DNA of 64,000 bases from an uncultured Clostridium sp. (GCA_900553695.1 USEM01000003.1:1-64000), one strand, 5' to 3'; counted from the stretch's first letter, positions 26,116 to 36,972 are shown. Notes: generated from the sequence alone by a model not told the origin. Translations and numbers: made by a program.

Positions 26116-27448
26116 TTATTCTCGTCTCCTATCGTCTCCTGGAGTAGGTCCTCCGTTCATCTCTTTGACCAGAATTCTCGACTTTTTCTATTGCTTCTTC
26201 ATATTGCATATCTTTATTTTGTTCTAGTAAAGCTAAAACTTTATCTGCTTTATTTTCATAAAATCCTGGTGGTACAGTTAATTTATCAACTATTCCATCT
26301 CTTCTCATTAGATCATTTACAACTTCTTCTTTTCTAGTTGCTGCATTTTGTCTTGCATTTCCATCTATTTCATAAACTTGTACTCCTTCTTCTTTTGAAG
26401 GTACTCCTCTATCATTTAAGTCTTGTGCTTTATCTAATTCGTTCTCTTTCTTTGATAAATCCATGCCAGATGTATTCTTCTCAGACATAAATGATCTTTC
26501 ATCAAATCCTAATTGTCTTACGTTTTTATTAGATAATTCTGGAACTACGGTTCCCCAATATTTTTGTTTTCCTTCTTGTTTTCTGCAATATAATGTTTCT
26601 GGTTCTCCCCACTCGTTTTTTACTACTGCCATAATATTTTTTCCGTCTATATCGTATGTTGCAAGAGGTTTTTGTTCTACTATTTTATCATTTTGAATAG
26701 TTTTTATTGTCACATCTGGATTTTTTCCATGTACTTGTTTGTTAGCTTGTTCAATCTCATCAAATTCTTTTTCGCCTTTTTTTCGTCCAAGAATTTTCCA
26801 AGAATATATGTCTTTTCCTGGAATTACGCATATCTCCTCATATCCTTTTGCATATTCTACCGCTCTTTGGAATGTATCATCTTCATTTATCTTTTCGTCC
26901 TTAATATTTAGCCTAACTACTTGTTTTGCATTTACTTTATACTTTTTGGCAATTTCCTCTCTTTTTGTATCATCATCTTTTTGGTTTTCCTTTTCTTCAA
27001 GTTCCTCTTCTTGTTCTTTGGGTTCATTGTCTTTAATTTCTTCTTCTTCCTCTTTTTCTTGTTCCTTTTCTTGCTCCAATTCTTCTTTTGTTAAACCTTT
27101 TTTATCCTTCATTTGCTCTTGGAATTTGTCCAGATTAACTTTTTCTTGCTCTAGTCCTAATAAGTTTATCATATTACCTAAAGCTTTTTTATCTTCTTCT
27201 GTATATTTCTCATCTTCTAAAAGACTACTATTAGGGTTCATTTTTCCGTCTTCTCCAATTGTTGCAATTAGCACACTCTCGCCTTTATAGTTTATATAAA
27301 TGTTATATGCTCCTTGGTTTTCTCCAATTGTTACATCATTTAAAACAATTTTGCTTAACTCTAAATTAACATGAGTATAATATTTTTCTTCTTCTTGTTT
27401 TTCTTTCTTCATATCTTTCGCTAAATCTTTTCCTTCTTTTTCTTCCAT
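26116..27448 (-). CDS. Charged coiled-coil protein of the secretion locus; +1 shift at CGG 26153-26155
   Basis: About 443 aa. Residues 90-170 are a long Glu/Lys-rich coiled coil. The rest has mixed blocks (YDIDGKNIMAVVKNEWGEPE, RQLGFDERSF, QVYEIDGNARQNAATRKEEV). Frame 0 ends RDERRTYSRRR. Skipping the C of the CGG at residue 432 ends it RDEGGPTPGDDRRRE and stops at 26116, giving the hydrophilic Gly/Pro/Asp/Arg tail seen in other proteins from clostridial conjugation-like loci (recalled similarity, not searched). It lies 15 bases after the 27464 gene, in the same operon. It has no signal peptide; a cytoplasmic accessory of the secretion apparatus is inference. Confidence 0.7.
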
Positions 27449-27463
27449 TTTAACCTACTCCTT

Positions 27464-28838
27464 TTATTCAAATTTTAAAGTAAAGTCTGTATTATCTCTA
27501 AGTGTAATAAAAACTTTTAAATTTAGCTCTCTTTTATCTATTTTATTTGCATCAGTAATTATTAAAGTATATTCATGCACACTATCTGTTTCATCATACT
27601 CATCAAACTCAACTGCATTTCTATCAAAGAAATTGTTTTGCATTTTTTGAACAAAATCGTTGTAATTTGAGAAATTCGCATTTTTGTAATTTTCATCTAG
27701 TTTTCCATATATATATTTAAAGTCTTTATTATTTAATGCTTCAAAAACTTTATTAATTGTTAGTTCTACTTTTTCTTGTTCATTTGATTTCTGATATTCC
27801 TCTAAAAATCTTGGTGTATTAATCGTATATGAATCTAGCATTAGTTTATAATCCATAACATGTGAAATTTTAAATATATAATAATTACCATATGTATCTA
27901 AGCATACTAAATATTCTATATCTCCATCTGTATATTTATCAAACTTTGTTAGTCCTGTTTTTTTCAAGCTATTAACATATTTTGTGTATTCATCAACGGT
28001 TGCAAATTCACTGGCGTCTTTTACTGATAATGGATCTAATGATTCCAACTCTTCAGCTTTTTCCTCAAGATATTTTTTGAAATTTTCAAAACTTCCAAAC
28101 CTAGTGTTTCTGTATACTTCATCAAGTGTATTATATGCTTCCTCAGGTGAATATCTTGCCTTTTGTATATATGATCTCAAGTACCTTTCTGCAACTTCTG
28201 AATTACTCATATTAGTATATTGAATAGTATTATATTCATTTTTCTGTATTTCAACATGCTTTGTATAATCTATATTGCTTTTACCAGATATACTTGTATT
28301 GTATTCTTCACTTGTCATACTAGATATACTAAAGGTTCCATTAATAAAATCTTCTATAAACTTTATTGTATATTCCCCGTTATTTGATAAATCTAATTTC
28401 ACAAAAAATGTTGTTCCATTATCATTATCAACTGAATACAATTCTTTAATTATTATTATTGTTTTACTAGATAACCCATTTGCATTAAATACTGGAATTC
28501 CATTACTCAAAGAGTTAATAGCATTTTGGTTATTTACTCTCAAATATGTAATGTAGTTCTTTATATTTCTTTCTACTGAAAAGAACACCATTGTTTTATC
28601 TTCTTTATGTATTTCTTTATTTAAATACATCTCTTCTGGTTCTTTTTCTATCTCTGTTTCTGTGTTTGTTATATTGTTATTTTCTTCATTTGTATTTAAA
28701 CCATTTTGTGTTTTATTGTTATTTGTTTTTGTTTTATTATTAGATAAATTAATTAAAATAGCTATTATCACAATAATTGCAATTATGCATAATGCAATTA
28801 ATATTAAAAGGCCTTTCTTCATGCCGATTATTTCCCAT
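27464..28838 (-). CDS. Single-pass membrane protein of the secretion locus; +1 shift at CGG 28824-28826
   Basis: About 457 aa. The only good ribosome binding site (AAAGGAGG, spacing seven) points to ATG 28838. The fifth codon is CGG, and skipping its C gives MGNNGMKKGLLILIALC and enters the long frame. Without the shift translation would have to start at ATG 28822, which lacks a Shine-Dalgarno sequence at the right distance. One N-terminal helix is followed by an Asn/Thr-rich stalk and an extracellular domain, with NTF2-like features in the last 110 residues (INKVFEALNNKDFKYIYGKL). No family recognised. It is 18 bases from the wall-hydrolase gene. Confidence 0.72.
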
Positions 28839-28855
28839 AACTAACCTCCTTTATG

Positions 28856-30457
28856 TTATTTTATTGGCTCAATTATATAATGGAAATTTAAAAATGCTGC
28901 TGAAGTAGAACTAATAAAATGGCTTACTGATTTAAATGGTCCATTATGTCCTCTTGCAGAATCTAATACATAAAATTTGTAACCCTGTTCTTTATATTCA
29001 TCTGAAAGAGGTAAAACTGCTAATATATGTCCCTTTTCACTTCCAATTACTGCTTTTCCATTTTCAAGTGCTGCTAAGGCTTGCTCTGTGCTACCTACTA
29101 TTGTAGATCTACAATTATAGTATTTAGTTAGAAGATCTGAATTGCATATTCCACTATAAACACTTCCTTCTCCTGGCCAATAATAACTTCGATAATTGCT
29201 TCCATAATATTCCTCCAATGTGTCAACATATGTAACGGGTGTTATTGAGGTGTCATCACAAAAACCAGCTAAAATCATTGCCATACTCGTTGGTCCACAT
29301 CCTGATGTAGGAATATCTGAAGTTCCATATTTCCTAGCAAAATTGTTTTGTAGGTAATGTGGGAACTTATATCCTGCTGCAGTCAAAAATTCTCCGTCAA
29401 AACCTCCAGAATTTGTTTTTTCTTCATATGTAAATATTTCTTCTTCATTGCTACTATTTCTTGTTATAGAAAGATTTGGTGCATAACTAATTGCATTTAT
29501 TTGAGCTTGCGTATAATATATATAGTATTTTCTTGCAAAAACCTCTCCTGCATCAGATTCACTTGCAAAGTTATAAACTCCCTTAACATATGTTTCAAAC
29601 TGTGCATCTCTTGAAGGTATATGAACACTTGCACCACCTTCAAGTTTACACCACCAATTATCCCAAATGAAACGATTAAATTCCCATGAATTAATCTCAT
29701 ACTGACTGGCAGCTTTTTCAAATACTGTTACAAAAGTATAACCATTTCTTTCTGGTAAGTGCCCAAAATTATACGCTATTGCTGTTAAAGCATATAACTG
29801 CTGTTGAGATAATTCAATTGAGTTTGTATAACTAATAACATAATTATACACTCCTTCTCGAACCTCGTCACCAACTTTATCTACAAGTTCTTTTTCTATG
29901 TATATGTTCATTGCACTTACTTCTTCATTGGTGTAAGTCGCGTTGCTTCCTCTTGTTAAAAAGCCATTTACATAGTCTTTAACATTTTCAACTGTTTTTT
30001 CTTCTTCTCCGTCAAAAACCTTTCCTTGACATGCAAAACTATCTTGATGTGATTTCCATTGTAAATCGGAATTTCCTATTGTAGGCCATCCAACACCATC
30101 ACCATACATCTTGTAAAACATACCATCTGAGCTTTGTGGAGCATCTCCAGTATGTGAAAATTGCTTAAGATATGCTTCTAAACTACTTGTTCTAACAGAA
30201 GATATTAAGTCATCTTGATTATCTTTATTGGTTCCTCCTCCATCCAATATTGAATCAAATAAAGCTACAACACCAAGTATTAAAAATGCTACAGCCATAA
30301 CTTTTACCATTACTATTAAAACTGGTAAAATAGCTGTTTTTATTGCATTTAAAATTATTTTTTTGGCTTCACTTTTGGCTTTCTTTTTAGCTACTTCTTT
30401 TGCACTTTTTAAAGCTTCATTTTCCTGTCTTTGATTATCTCTTTCTTCTGATGTCAT
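28856..30457 (-). CDS. Membrane-anchored lysozyme plus C39-like peptidase (secretion-system wall hydrolase)
   Basis: 533 aa. A cytoplasmic coiled coil (residues 1-35) is followed by a membrane helix (AILPVLIVMVKVMAVAFLIL) and a phage-lysozyme-like (GH24) domain with GWPTIGNSDLQW and QQQLYALTAIAYNFG. The C-terminal papain-like C39 domain has Cys in SGCGPTSMAMILAG, His in EKGHILAVLPL and Asp in FYVLDSARG. The pairing of two hydrolases recalls the VirB1/PrgK/CwlT-type enzymes that open peptidoglycan for Gram-positive type IV secretion. Position in the operon directly after the TrbL-like gene supports that role. Confidence 0.85.
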   Translation of the reverse strand: MTSEERDNQRQENEALKSAKEVAKKKAKSEAKKIILNAIKTAILPVLIVMVKVMAVAFLILGVVALFDSILDGGGTNKDNQDDLISSVRTSSLEAYLKQFSHTGDAPQSSDGMFYKMYGDGVGWPTIGNSDLQWKSHQDSFACQGKVFDGEEEKTVENVKDYVNGFLTRGSNATYTNEEVSAMNIYIEKELVDKVGDEVREGVYNYVISYTNSIELSQQQLYALTAIAYNFGHLPERNGYTFVTVFEKAASQYEINSWEFNRFIWDNWWCKLEGGASVHIPSRDAQFETYVKGVYNFASESDAGEVFARKYYIYYTQAQINAISYAPNLSITRNSSNEEEIFTYEEKTNSGGFDGEFLTAAGYKFPHYLQNNFARKYGTSDIPTSGCGPTSMAMILAGFCDDTSITPVTYVDTLEEYYGSNYRSYYWPGEGSVYSGICNSDLLTKYYNCRSTIVGSTEQALAALENGKAVIGSEKGHILAVLPLSDEYKEQGYKFYVLDSARGHNGPFKSVSHFISSTSAAFLNFHYIIEPIK

Positions 30458-30520
30458 ATTTACTCACCTTCTTTTATTACTTTAATAGGCAGATAAATTT
30501 GCTATATCCGCCTATGTTAA

Positions 30521-33248
30521 TTATAATAAATCTACGATATTTTTATATATTTCTTTTGCATTATCTTCGCCTAAAGTATTATCGTTAATTCTAAGATTTT
30601 TTACTGTTTCAACAAACTCTGTTTGGTTCTTTCCTTTTGCAAATTTTGCTATTTTCTTTAAGTTTGCATAGTAACTTGCTGAACCCCATTTTACTTTTGC
30701 TTTAGCAACTTCCTCTGGTGCTTTTATTCCAAGTTTTGAATATTCTTTTAATTCATCTCCTGTTACTCCCTTTTGCATTGCTTTTCTTATTTCTGCTGCA
30801 TCTGTTATTCCATTATCTAAGAATTGTTGTGTTGCTGCCTTTATTCCAGATTCTCCTCCAAATGCATTTAATAGTTTTTCATCTTGTGCTATTTGTTTAT
30901 ATCCATCACTTTTATAGAAATCTTTATCAAATTTTGAGTTATTATATGCTTCAACACCCATTGCACCCTTCTTGTAGGTTTCAAATAGATTGCTTGCACC
31001 TTCTTCTAATCTTCCTGTTAAATTTCCTCCTGCATGGTATCCTATTCCAGCTGCACCCACTATCTTTGTTGCCGCATCACTTGGGTTTGTTAATAAATCT
31101 CCATCAGCTATTTTAGCTGCCATTCCTATAGTTCCCGCTGCTAGGCCTAAGGCTGCACCTCCAGCAACTCTTGTAAACTTTTTGCCATAGCTCTTTAGAT
31201 TATCTGCTCCATATATATATTTTTTTCCTAATGCACTTAAACCTGCTCCAATTCCACCGCTTGTTCCGGCTATCTCCACTTGATGAACTAGAACTGCTAT
31301 TTGCTGCATTTGCTGCCATTACTGGTGCTGGCCCACTTGATACTGTTGGAACTCCTCCTTCACTTCCTGCTACGGCTTCTGCTCCAGTTTCATTATTTTC
31401 ATTTGCACTTGTGCTTCCACTTGAGCTTCTTGTTGCAGTTCTTACTCCTTTTGGTGCTCCTGAACCGCTTCCATCTTTACCTTCACCTTTTGGTGGTTTT
31501 GCTTTCATTTTATTTAGCATGCTCATTACCATTGCTCCACCTGCTGCAGCTCCTAATGTTCCTACTGGTGTTGATGATTTGATTCCAAACATTTCCTTTA
31601 TTAATTTTTCTGCTGGTACTAAGAAACCTAGTGCTACTATTGCATATAACATATTTGTTGTTGCAAAATCAATAGCATTTCCTATTAATAAAGTATATAG
31701 CAAGAAATGTACTGGTTGTATTAGACAATTAAATATGTATTCTCTTAGCCAAAAGCTAAAAGCCTGTGCCTTATTATCTTTTATTTTATCTAGTGGGTAA
31801 GTAAGTGCTATCATTGGTGCTATCATGGTTAAGAAGGCCATATATATTACCCTCTTTAAATACTGCACTGTAAACACTCCTGTTAGTATTACTAATGCAA
31901 GGTACATAACTGTATATCCCGCAACATCCCACATGTCTTTCTTTACATCTTTATAACTTTCGCCAATTTTATTTCTAATGTCACTCATTAGTATATCTTT
32001 TTCATAGTCTTCACTTGAGCTCTTTGTTGCAACATTATTTCTTATAATGTTGTTTGCATTTTCTGTCATATCAAGCATAAATGCCATTATATAATGTAAT
32101 GTAAATAGTATACATATTGCAACAATCCAGTCTTTAAGCATATTTTTATATTTTGCTTTATCGTTTGCTGACGCACTACTTAGTATTATTCTAATACCTA
32201 TATATAAAAGTACTGATAGCAGACCAACTAGTGCTATTGTTCTTAATGCAATATACCATTTTGATACATAGCTTTGAAGTTTGTTGGCAGGTGAACCTAT
32301 TGTTCTCGCCCCATCAACATCTGTTACCGTTATAATTTCGTATACTGCTACACTAACGCTTCCTTTTGCATTAGGATCTCTTGAACCTGCAGGAAAATTA
32401 GATATTTTCTGTAGTTGATATCTTTTATCTGCGCTTGTTATCCATTCATATGTTACAGTTTGTTTTCCTGTTTCTGTTTTTGTCTCTCCTTCTGTGACTT
32501 TATCAGAGTTTGATTTATTATATCCATACGAATTTAGCCATTTAGTTACATAATCATCTGGTTGTTCCTCTGTTTCGCCACTTGTTCCCTCTAAAATCTT
32601 TAAAATTAAACTCATTGTTGTTCCTGAGGCACTATAAACAAGTTCATATTTCACTCCATTGCTTGTCCATGTATATTTTGGAACCTTCCTTTCCTTGTCG
32701 GTTGCAGAATTATATCCATACTTTTCTAAAAGTTCATCTCTTTTTTCTGTAGAGGCTCCTCCGCCAGTTTCTGTTTGTACAGGTCTATTATTAGCATCAT
32801 ATGTTATAGTAGTAGTTCCATTATATATAATGTTTGTGGTTTCATTCTCTGTTCCACCAAATCCATAGGAAGTAGTCCATTGTTTATATTCTAATGTATT
32901 CTTTTTTGTTTTAGTTGTAACTTTTCCTGCTGTCCATTCTGTTTCGTTCGGTTTAATAAAATTTGCATCCAAGGAAACAATGGCATTTGCAAAAATCAAT
33001 CCTGGTGAGTATTTTATTTCATATTCGCTTCCATTTTTTATTTCATTGGTTCCTATCATCATTGTTTGCATTATTTGTACACCAACATCTCCAAGATAAG
33101 CAATTAAATAAAATACTCCTGAAATAAGTTTTTCTCCAGCTGATTTTGCACAAACATAATTTGGCATAATAAAATTACTCAACATTATTAGTGTTATAAA
33201 TACTGTTAACATTTTTTTTGTTAGATTGTTTTTAATTAATTGTTTCAT
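30521..33248 (-). CDS. TrbL/VirB6-like polytopic membrane protein 1; +1 shift at CGG 31266-31268
   Basis: About 908 aa. A signal peptide (MLTVFITLIMLSNFIMPNY then CAKSAGEK) leads to an extracellular domain rich in Thr/Glu. Five or more membrane helices follow (WYIALRTIALVGLLSVLLYI to AIVALGFLVPAEKLIKEM), then a Gly/Ser-rich linker and a cytoplasmic C-terminal domain (KKYIYGADNLKSYGKKFTR, FDKDFYKSDGYKQIAQDE). In frame 0 the linker reads SGDSRNKRWNWSRFK and soon stops. Skipping the C of the CGG at residue 661 gives SGDSGTSGGIGAGLSALGKK and joins the C-terminal domain, which has no start signal of its own. The paralogue at 36973-39427 has the same shift at the homologous place. Likely role: inner-membrane channel of the secretion machine. 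Confidence 0.83.
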
Positions 33249-33342
33249 TTACTGTTTTCCCCTTCCTTCAAAGGTTTCGTCTATTCTATTATACCATATT
33301 TTTCCTTATGTTTAAAGTTTTTATGTAAATTTCATACATAAA

Positions 33343-35298
33343 TTATACATTTTTTTCTGCTAATTTATTTAAGTTTGTCTCCATAAATTCAAATTCTTTT
33401 CTAGTTGGAGTTATTTGCAAAATTGCAGTATCTCCACCTACTTTAAATAAGCCTTCACCTATTGTACAAGTTACTAGAAAGTTTGCTTCACCTTCACTTA
33501 GTTTGAATACTTCTTTTAGGTATTGTATTTCAGATTTATCTTGTGCCAAGAATAATTTTGTATCTGAAGACGTTAAAACTGCTTGTGCTTCTGGTTTTTC
33601 ATAAAAGTCTTGGAATCTTTGTGATACTATAGCTAATGATACATTTCTTTTTCTTGCACGTCTTGCCATTTTATTTAAGAAATCTACTGCTTCTGGGAAT
33701 GGTAATAGCATCCATGCTTCATCAACTAGTACTCTCTTTTTACTTGCTTTATTTCTATCTTCACTGTTTTTCTTTACAAATTTTTCCCATATCCAAGATA
33801 GTAGTATTTGTTGTGCAAGAGGTCTTGCAAATCTTTCTTCTAGTTGAGAAATATCTAGGTTTATAAATGGTATTCCTTCTAGTAAATCAAATGTAGATTG
33901 TCCATCGAAATATGCCATTTGTCCATTTAACTCTCTTACATATTGTTTCATAACCTTTTTTAAGTAACTATAGTGGAATGTATAGTTTTCATCCGTATTT
34001 TCTTCTGCTTTTTTAAGTAATGTTTTATACCAAGAACCTATTGTAGGCATTTCTTTCTTTTCTCTACCAATATTCCCCAGTCTACCCATTTGGCCATTTA
34101 CATATAAACTGCTTGGATCTGCCGTTATTCCACATCTTGTGTATTCTTCCGCAACAGCTTCAGCAATTATTTGTTTTGTAAGCTCGTTTACTTCTTCACT
34201 TCTTGTACTTCCTCTTGCCATTGTAATTAAAGCTTGTGTTACGTCTTCTATTTTATTTTCAACATTTAGAACTATTCTTTCTCTTCCTGTTATTTCGTCT
34301 TTAATTTTTTCTTCTTCAATATCGAATAGGTTTATTATAGTATTTGATGTTGGACTAAGTACTACATTTATTCCTCCTAAGCTTTCTGCCACTATTTTGT
34401 ACTCACCTTCTGCATCTAGTGCTAAACTTTCTATTCCCATTAATACTGCTGAACGAGATATTAATGTTTTCATTGTAACAGATTTACCAGCACCAGATTT
34501 AGCAAATACAACCATGTTATAGTTTGCTAGGCTTGGATGGAAATTGTCGAATAAAACTGGTACTCCTGTTTGTTTGTTCATGCCTAGAGGTATTCCTGTT
34601 AAGTGTCCTACTTCTGAAGTTGTAAAAGGAAATACTGTTGCCATTGAGTTACGGTCGAAAGTATGTGTTTTTTTAATTGAATTTTTCATAAGTGGTACAT
34701 TAGATTGAAATGCTTCATCTTGCATGGCCCATGCAGATTTTATTCCAACTAATGTTTTAGAAAGCTCTGTTGCTAAAAGTTTTGAATATGCATCTAAGCT
34801 TTGTAAATTGTATGCAAATAGTGTTGCTACAACTGATGCCTCAAAAAGTTTATTAAAACCTGATGCGATTTCATCTCTTAGTCCTTCTGCCTCTAGTCTT
34901 TTTTGTGATAATATACTTTCACGGTTTATATTTCCTCTATCTGCTGCAACAATTCTCTCTGTTTCTAATTGGTTTATTACCCTATTTAATTCATTTTGAG
35001 ATTTTGCTTCTGGTACAGGGTTAATATATACAGATGTGTTTATATCTCCAAACAAATACATATCCCTAAAAAGCTCTGGGAATGTGCACATACGTGGTAG
35101 GTTTGATACAAAGAAACTTCTTGCATATCTTGTTGTATTTGAAATAATCTCTAAATGGTCAATATTTGATGCATCAATTCCAGATGGTGCAATTAGTTCT
35201 TTTATTGTTTTCTTTCTTAAAATATCATACTCTGGTTCTTCAGGTCTCAAACTATTTTGCATTTGAAATTCGTCTAGTTCTCTTTGTTTTTTGCTCAT
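33343..35298 (-). CDS. VirB4-like secretion ATPase, C-terminal motor polypeptide
   Basis: 651 aa. Walker A (AKSGAGKSVTMKTL) near residue 268 and Walker B (RVLVDEAWMLL) near residue 525 flank the typical VirB4/TraC blocks (GHLTGIPLGMNKQTGVPVLF, RARKRNVSLAIVSQRFQDF). It powers pilus assembly or substrate transfer at the inner membrane. The start ATG 35298 lies 47 bases inside the upstream gene, so translation is coupled. The N-terminal VirB4 domain appears to be supplied by that upstream gene. No in-frame CGG. Confidence 0.9.
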   Translation of the reverse strand: MSKKQRELDEFQMQNSLRPEEPEYDILRKKTIKELIAPSGIDASNIDHLEIISNTTRYARSFFVSNLPRMCTFPELFRDMYLFGDINTSVYINPVPEAKSQNELNRVINQLETERIVAADRGNINRESILSQKRLEAEGLRDEIASGFNKLFEASVVATLFAYNLQSLDAYSKLLATELSKTLVGIKSAWAMQDEAFQSNVPLMKNSIKKTHTFDRNSMATVFPFTTSEVGHLTGIPLGMNKQTGVPVLFDNFHPSLANYNMVVFAKSGAGKSVTMKTLISRSAVLMGIESLALDAEGEYKIVAESLGGINVVLSPTSNTIINLFDIEEEKIKDEITGRERIVLNVENKIEDVTQALITMARGSTRSEEVNELTKQIIAEAVAEEYTRCGITADPSSLYVNGQMGRLGNIGREKKEMPTIGSWYKTLLKKAEENTDENYTFHYSYLKKVMKQYVRELNGQMAYFDGQSTFDLLEGIPFINLDISQLEERFARPLAQQILLSWIWEKFVKKNSEDRNKASKKRVLVDEAWMLLPFPEAVDFLNKMARRARKRNVSLAIVSQRFQDFYEKPEAQAVLTSSDTKLFLAQDKSEIQYLKEVFKLSEGEANFLVTCTIGEGLFKVGGDTAILQITPTRKEFEFMETNLNKLAEKNV

Positions 35299-36442
35299 TT
35301 GTATTTCCCCCTTCTTCTGTATTATTTAACTTTTCAATTGCTTTTTCAGCAACATCTTTACCAACATATTTTTCATTTTCTTTAAGTAAAACTTCTGCCA
35401 TTTGTTTTACTAATTCTTCAAAATTTTTCTCTTTTTTCTTTATTTTTCTTTCTTTTTCTAATCTAACTTCATCAATTGTTTCTTTTGCAAGATCAATTGC
35501 TTTTTCTTCAATTTGACTATCTATTGCCTTCATTCTCTTATCCAATACATCTGGTGCTGTTGCATATAGTTCATTGTAACCTGCTCTAATAGCCCTTTCT
35601 ACGCTGTAAGTTTCTGACTCATCTCTGTTATAAGCTACATATAGTAATTCTACTAATTCTTCTGAATTTAAAATTTTACACTTCATTTCACAAGCAAATA
35701 ATGATCTTATTAAACTTTGTGCTCTTGTATATAGTTCTGAGAAAATCATATTTTTCTTTTCTTCTTCGTCTAATAAATCTGTAGCTATTTCTGCACTGTA
35801 GTATGGAACTACAATGTAGTAATGCTTTCTAAGTACATTCTTGTTTTGACTTGTTTTTTGAATGTTATCAATTATATCTTGTCCATACTCATACAAATGT
35901 TTAATTCTCATTAATTCTCTTTTTAACATATCTAATTGATTTTCATTATAGGTTTCGTTTTTAAGCATTCTATTATATTCTTGTTGTTTTGCATCTAATT
36001 CTTTCTTTATCTCTGTTAATCTACTTTTGTAATTTTGAATACTATCACTAATGTTGATTGTTCTTGTTTGTGTATAAAGTTGTATTGGATATCTTAAAGT
36101 ATTTAAAAACTGTATAAACCCAGCCTCAACCGCTGTTTTTTCCATTTGAGACATAAGGTCATAATTTATTCCTTCGCACTCAATTACCATTAAGTATTTT
36201 TGTCCTTTGTCTTGCACTATCATGTTATCTTCAATCTTATCAAATTGCATAAATTTAAAAATTGATTTTTTTGTGTATTCTGTTGCAACTTTAGTTGTAG
36301 AACCTGGAGTATTAACTTTTTCTTCTTCCTCAATTTTTTTCTTGTTTTTGTAAGTTAAATACCAGTATATAAAAGCTAATATTATTATGAAAAATATAAG
36401 CATTACCAAAATTATTGTTAAGCTATTCATTAAATTATCCAT
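35252..36442 (-). CDS. Membrane-anchored VirB4 N-terminal-domain-like protein
   Basis: About 396 aa, starting at ATG 36442 (GAGGAGG, spacing eight) rather than TTG 36466. One membrane helix (SLTIILVMLIFFIIILAFIYW) leads to a domain resembling the N-terminal part of VirB4/TraC proteins (MVIECEGINYDLMSQMEK, FIQFLNTLRYPIQLYTQTR, HYYIVVPYYSAE). A long coiled coil and a Lys/Glu-rich tail follow. It overlaps the PrgI-like gene by eight bases and the ATPase gene by 47, so all three are made together. The assignment as a split VirB4 N-domain is inference from order and weak similarity. Confidence 0.72.
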   Translation of the reverse strand: MDNLMNSLTIILVMLIFFIIILAFIYWYLTYKNKKKIEEEEKVNTPGSTTKVATEYTKKSIFKFMQFDKIEDNMIVQDKGQKYLMVIECEGINYDLMSQMEKTAVEAGFIQFLNTLRYPIQLYTQTRTINISDSIQNYKSRLTEIKKELDAKQQEYNRMLKNETYNENQLDMLKRELMRIKHLYEYGQDIIDNIQKTSQNKNVLRKHYYIVVPYYSAEIATDLLDEEEKKNMIFSELYTRAQSLIRSLFACEMKCKILNSEELVELLYVAYNRDESETYSVERAIRAGYNELYATAPDVLDKRMKAIDSQIEEKAIDLAKETIDEVRLEKERKIKKKEKNFEELVKQMAEVLLKENEKYVGKDVAEKAIEKLNNTEEGGNTNEQKTKRTRRISNAK

Positions 36443-36792
36443 TATTTTTTTCCTCCTCTGTTCCAAGGTATGTATATATTACATTTCCTCTTCTTTTAAA
36501 TTTCATCCATTTTAAAAATGTAGTATCAATATTTTCTCCTCCAGCTTTTCTTGTTATTTCTAGTGCATTCGTATCCGGAATTTTAAATGTTGCCACAACA
36601 AACCCTAAAGCCGCACATGCTATAGTTAATGCTATTCCAAGCCATGTTAGCTTTAATAGTGTACCAAAAATAAAATAGAATATCAATCCCACAGCTCCAG
36701 CTGCACAAGTGTATATTAGTGATTTTGTCGTAAAAATCATTAACACCCTTCCGTTCTCCTTTTACATTTCTTGGTATATTGTATGTTGCCAA
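36435..36792 (-). CDS. PrgI/VirB3-like membrane protein; +1 shift at CGG 36751-36753
   Basis: About 118 aa. TTG 36792 follows AAAGGAGGAG. The opening MATYNIPRNVKGE is diagnostic of the PrgI family (pfam12666). The 14th codon is CGG. Skipping its C gives KGEGRVLMIFTTKSLIYTCA, two membrane helices (AAGAVGLIFYFIFGTLL and LGIALTIACAALGFVVATF) and IPDTNALEITRKAGGENID, which is the whole PrgI layout. In frame 0 the protein would lose its helices. PrgI sits beside VirB4 in Gram-positive type IV secretion systems, exactly as here. Confidence 0.88.
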
Positions 36793-36939
36793 TTTAAACT
36801 CCTCCTTTGATAAATGCTTTCTAACCTAAAATTAGATATATTTATTATAGCAAAATTTGTATCATTTTGAAACATTTTTAGCGAATGTAATCGAAATATA
36901 ATATTTTTGTAACATTTTTGTAACATTTTTAACATTTAA

Positions 36940-36967
36940 AGAGGATGTAGTGCATTCTACATCCTCT
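36940..36967 (-). terminator. Hairpin after the second TrbL-like gene, probable terminator
   Basis: AGAGGATGTAG and CTACATCCTCT form a perfect 11-bp stem with a 6-base loop, five bases after the TrbL-like stop. The T run is stronger on the plus strand than on the minus strand, so its direction is uncertain. Confidence 0.55.
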
Positions 36968-36972
36968 CTTTT

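Noticed and set aside
30718..31116. Long plus-strand ORFs rich in Leu/Phe opposite the TrbL-like and surface genes
   Set aside because: They are antisense shadows of real minus-strand genes, with composition set by the opposite codons and no ribosome binding sites.
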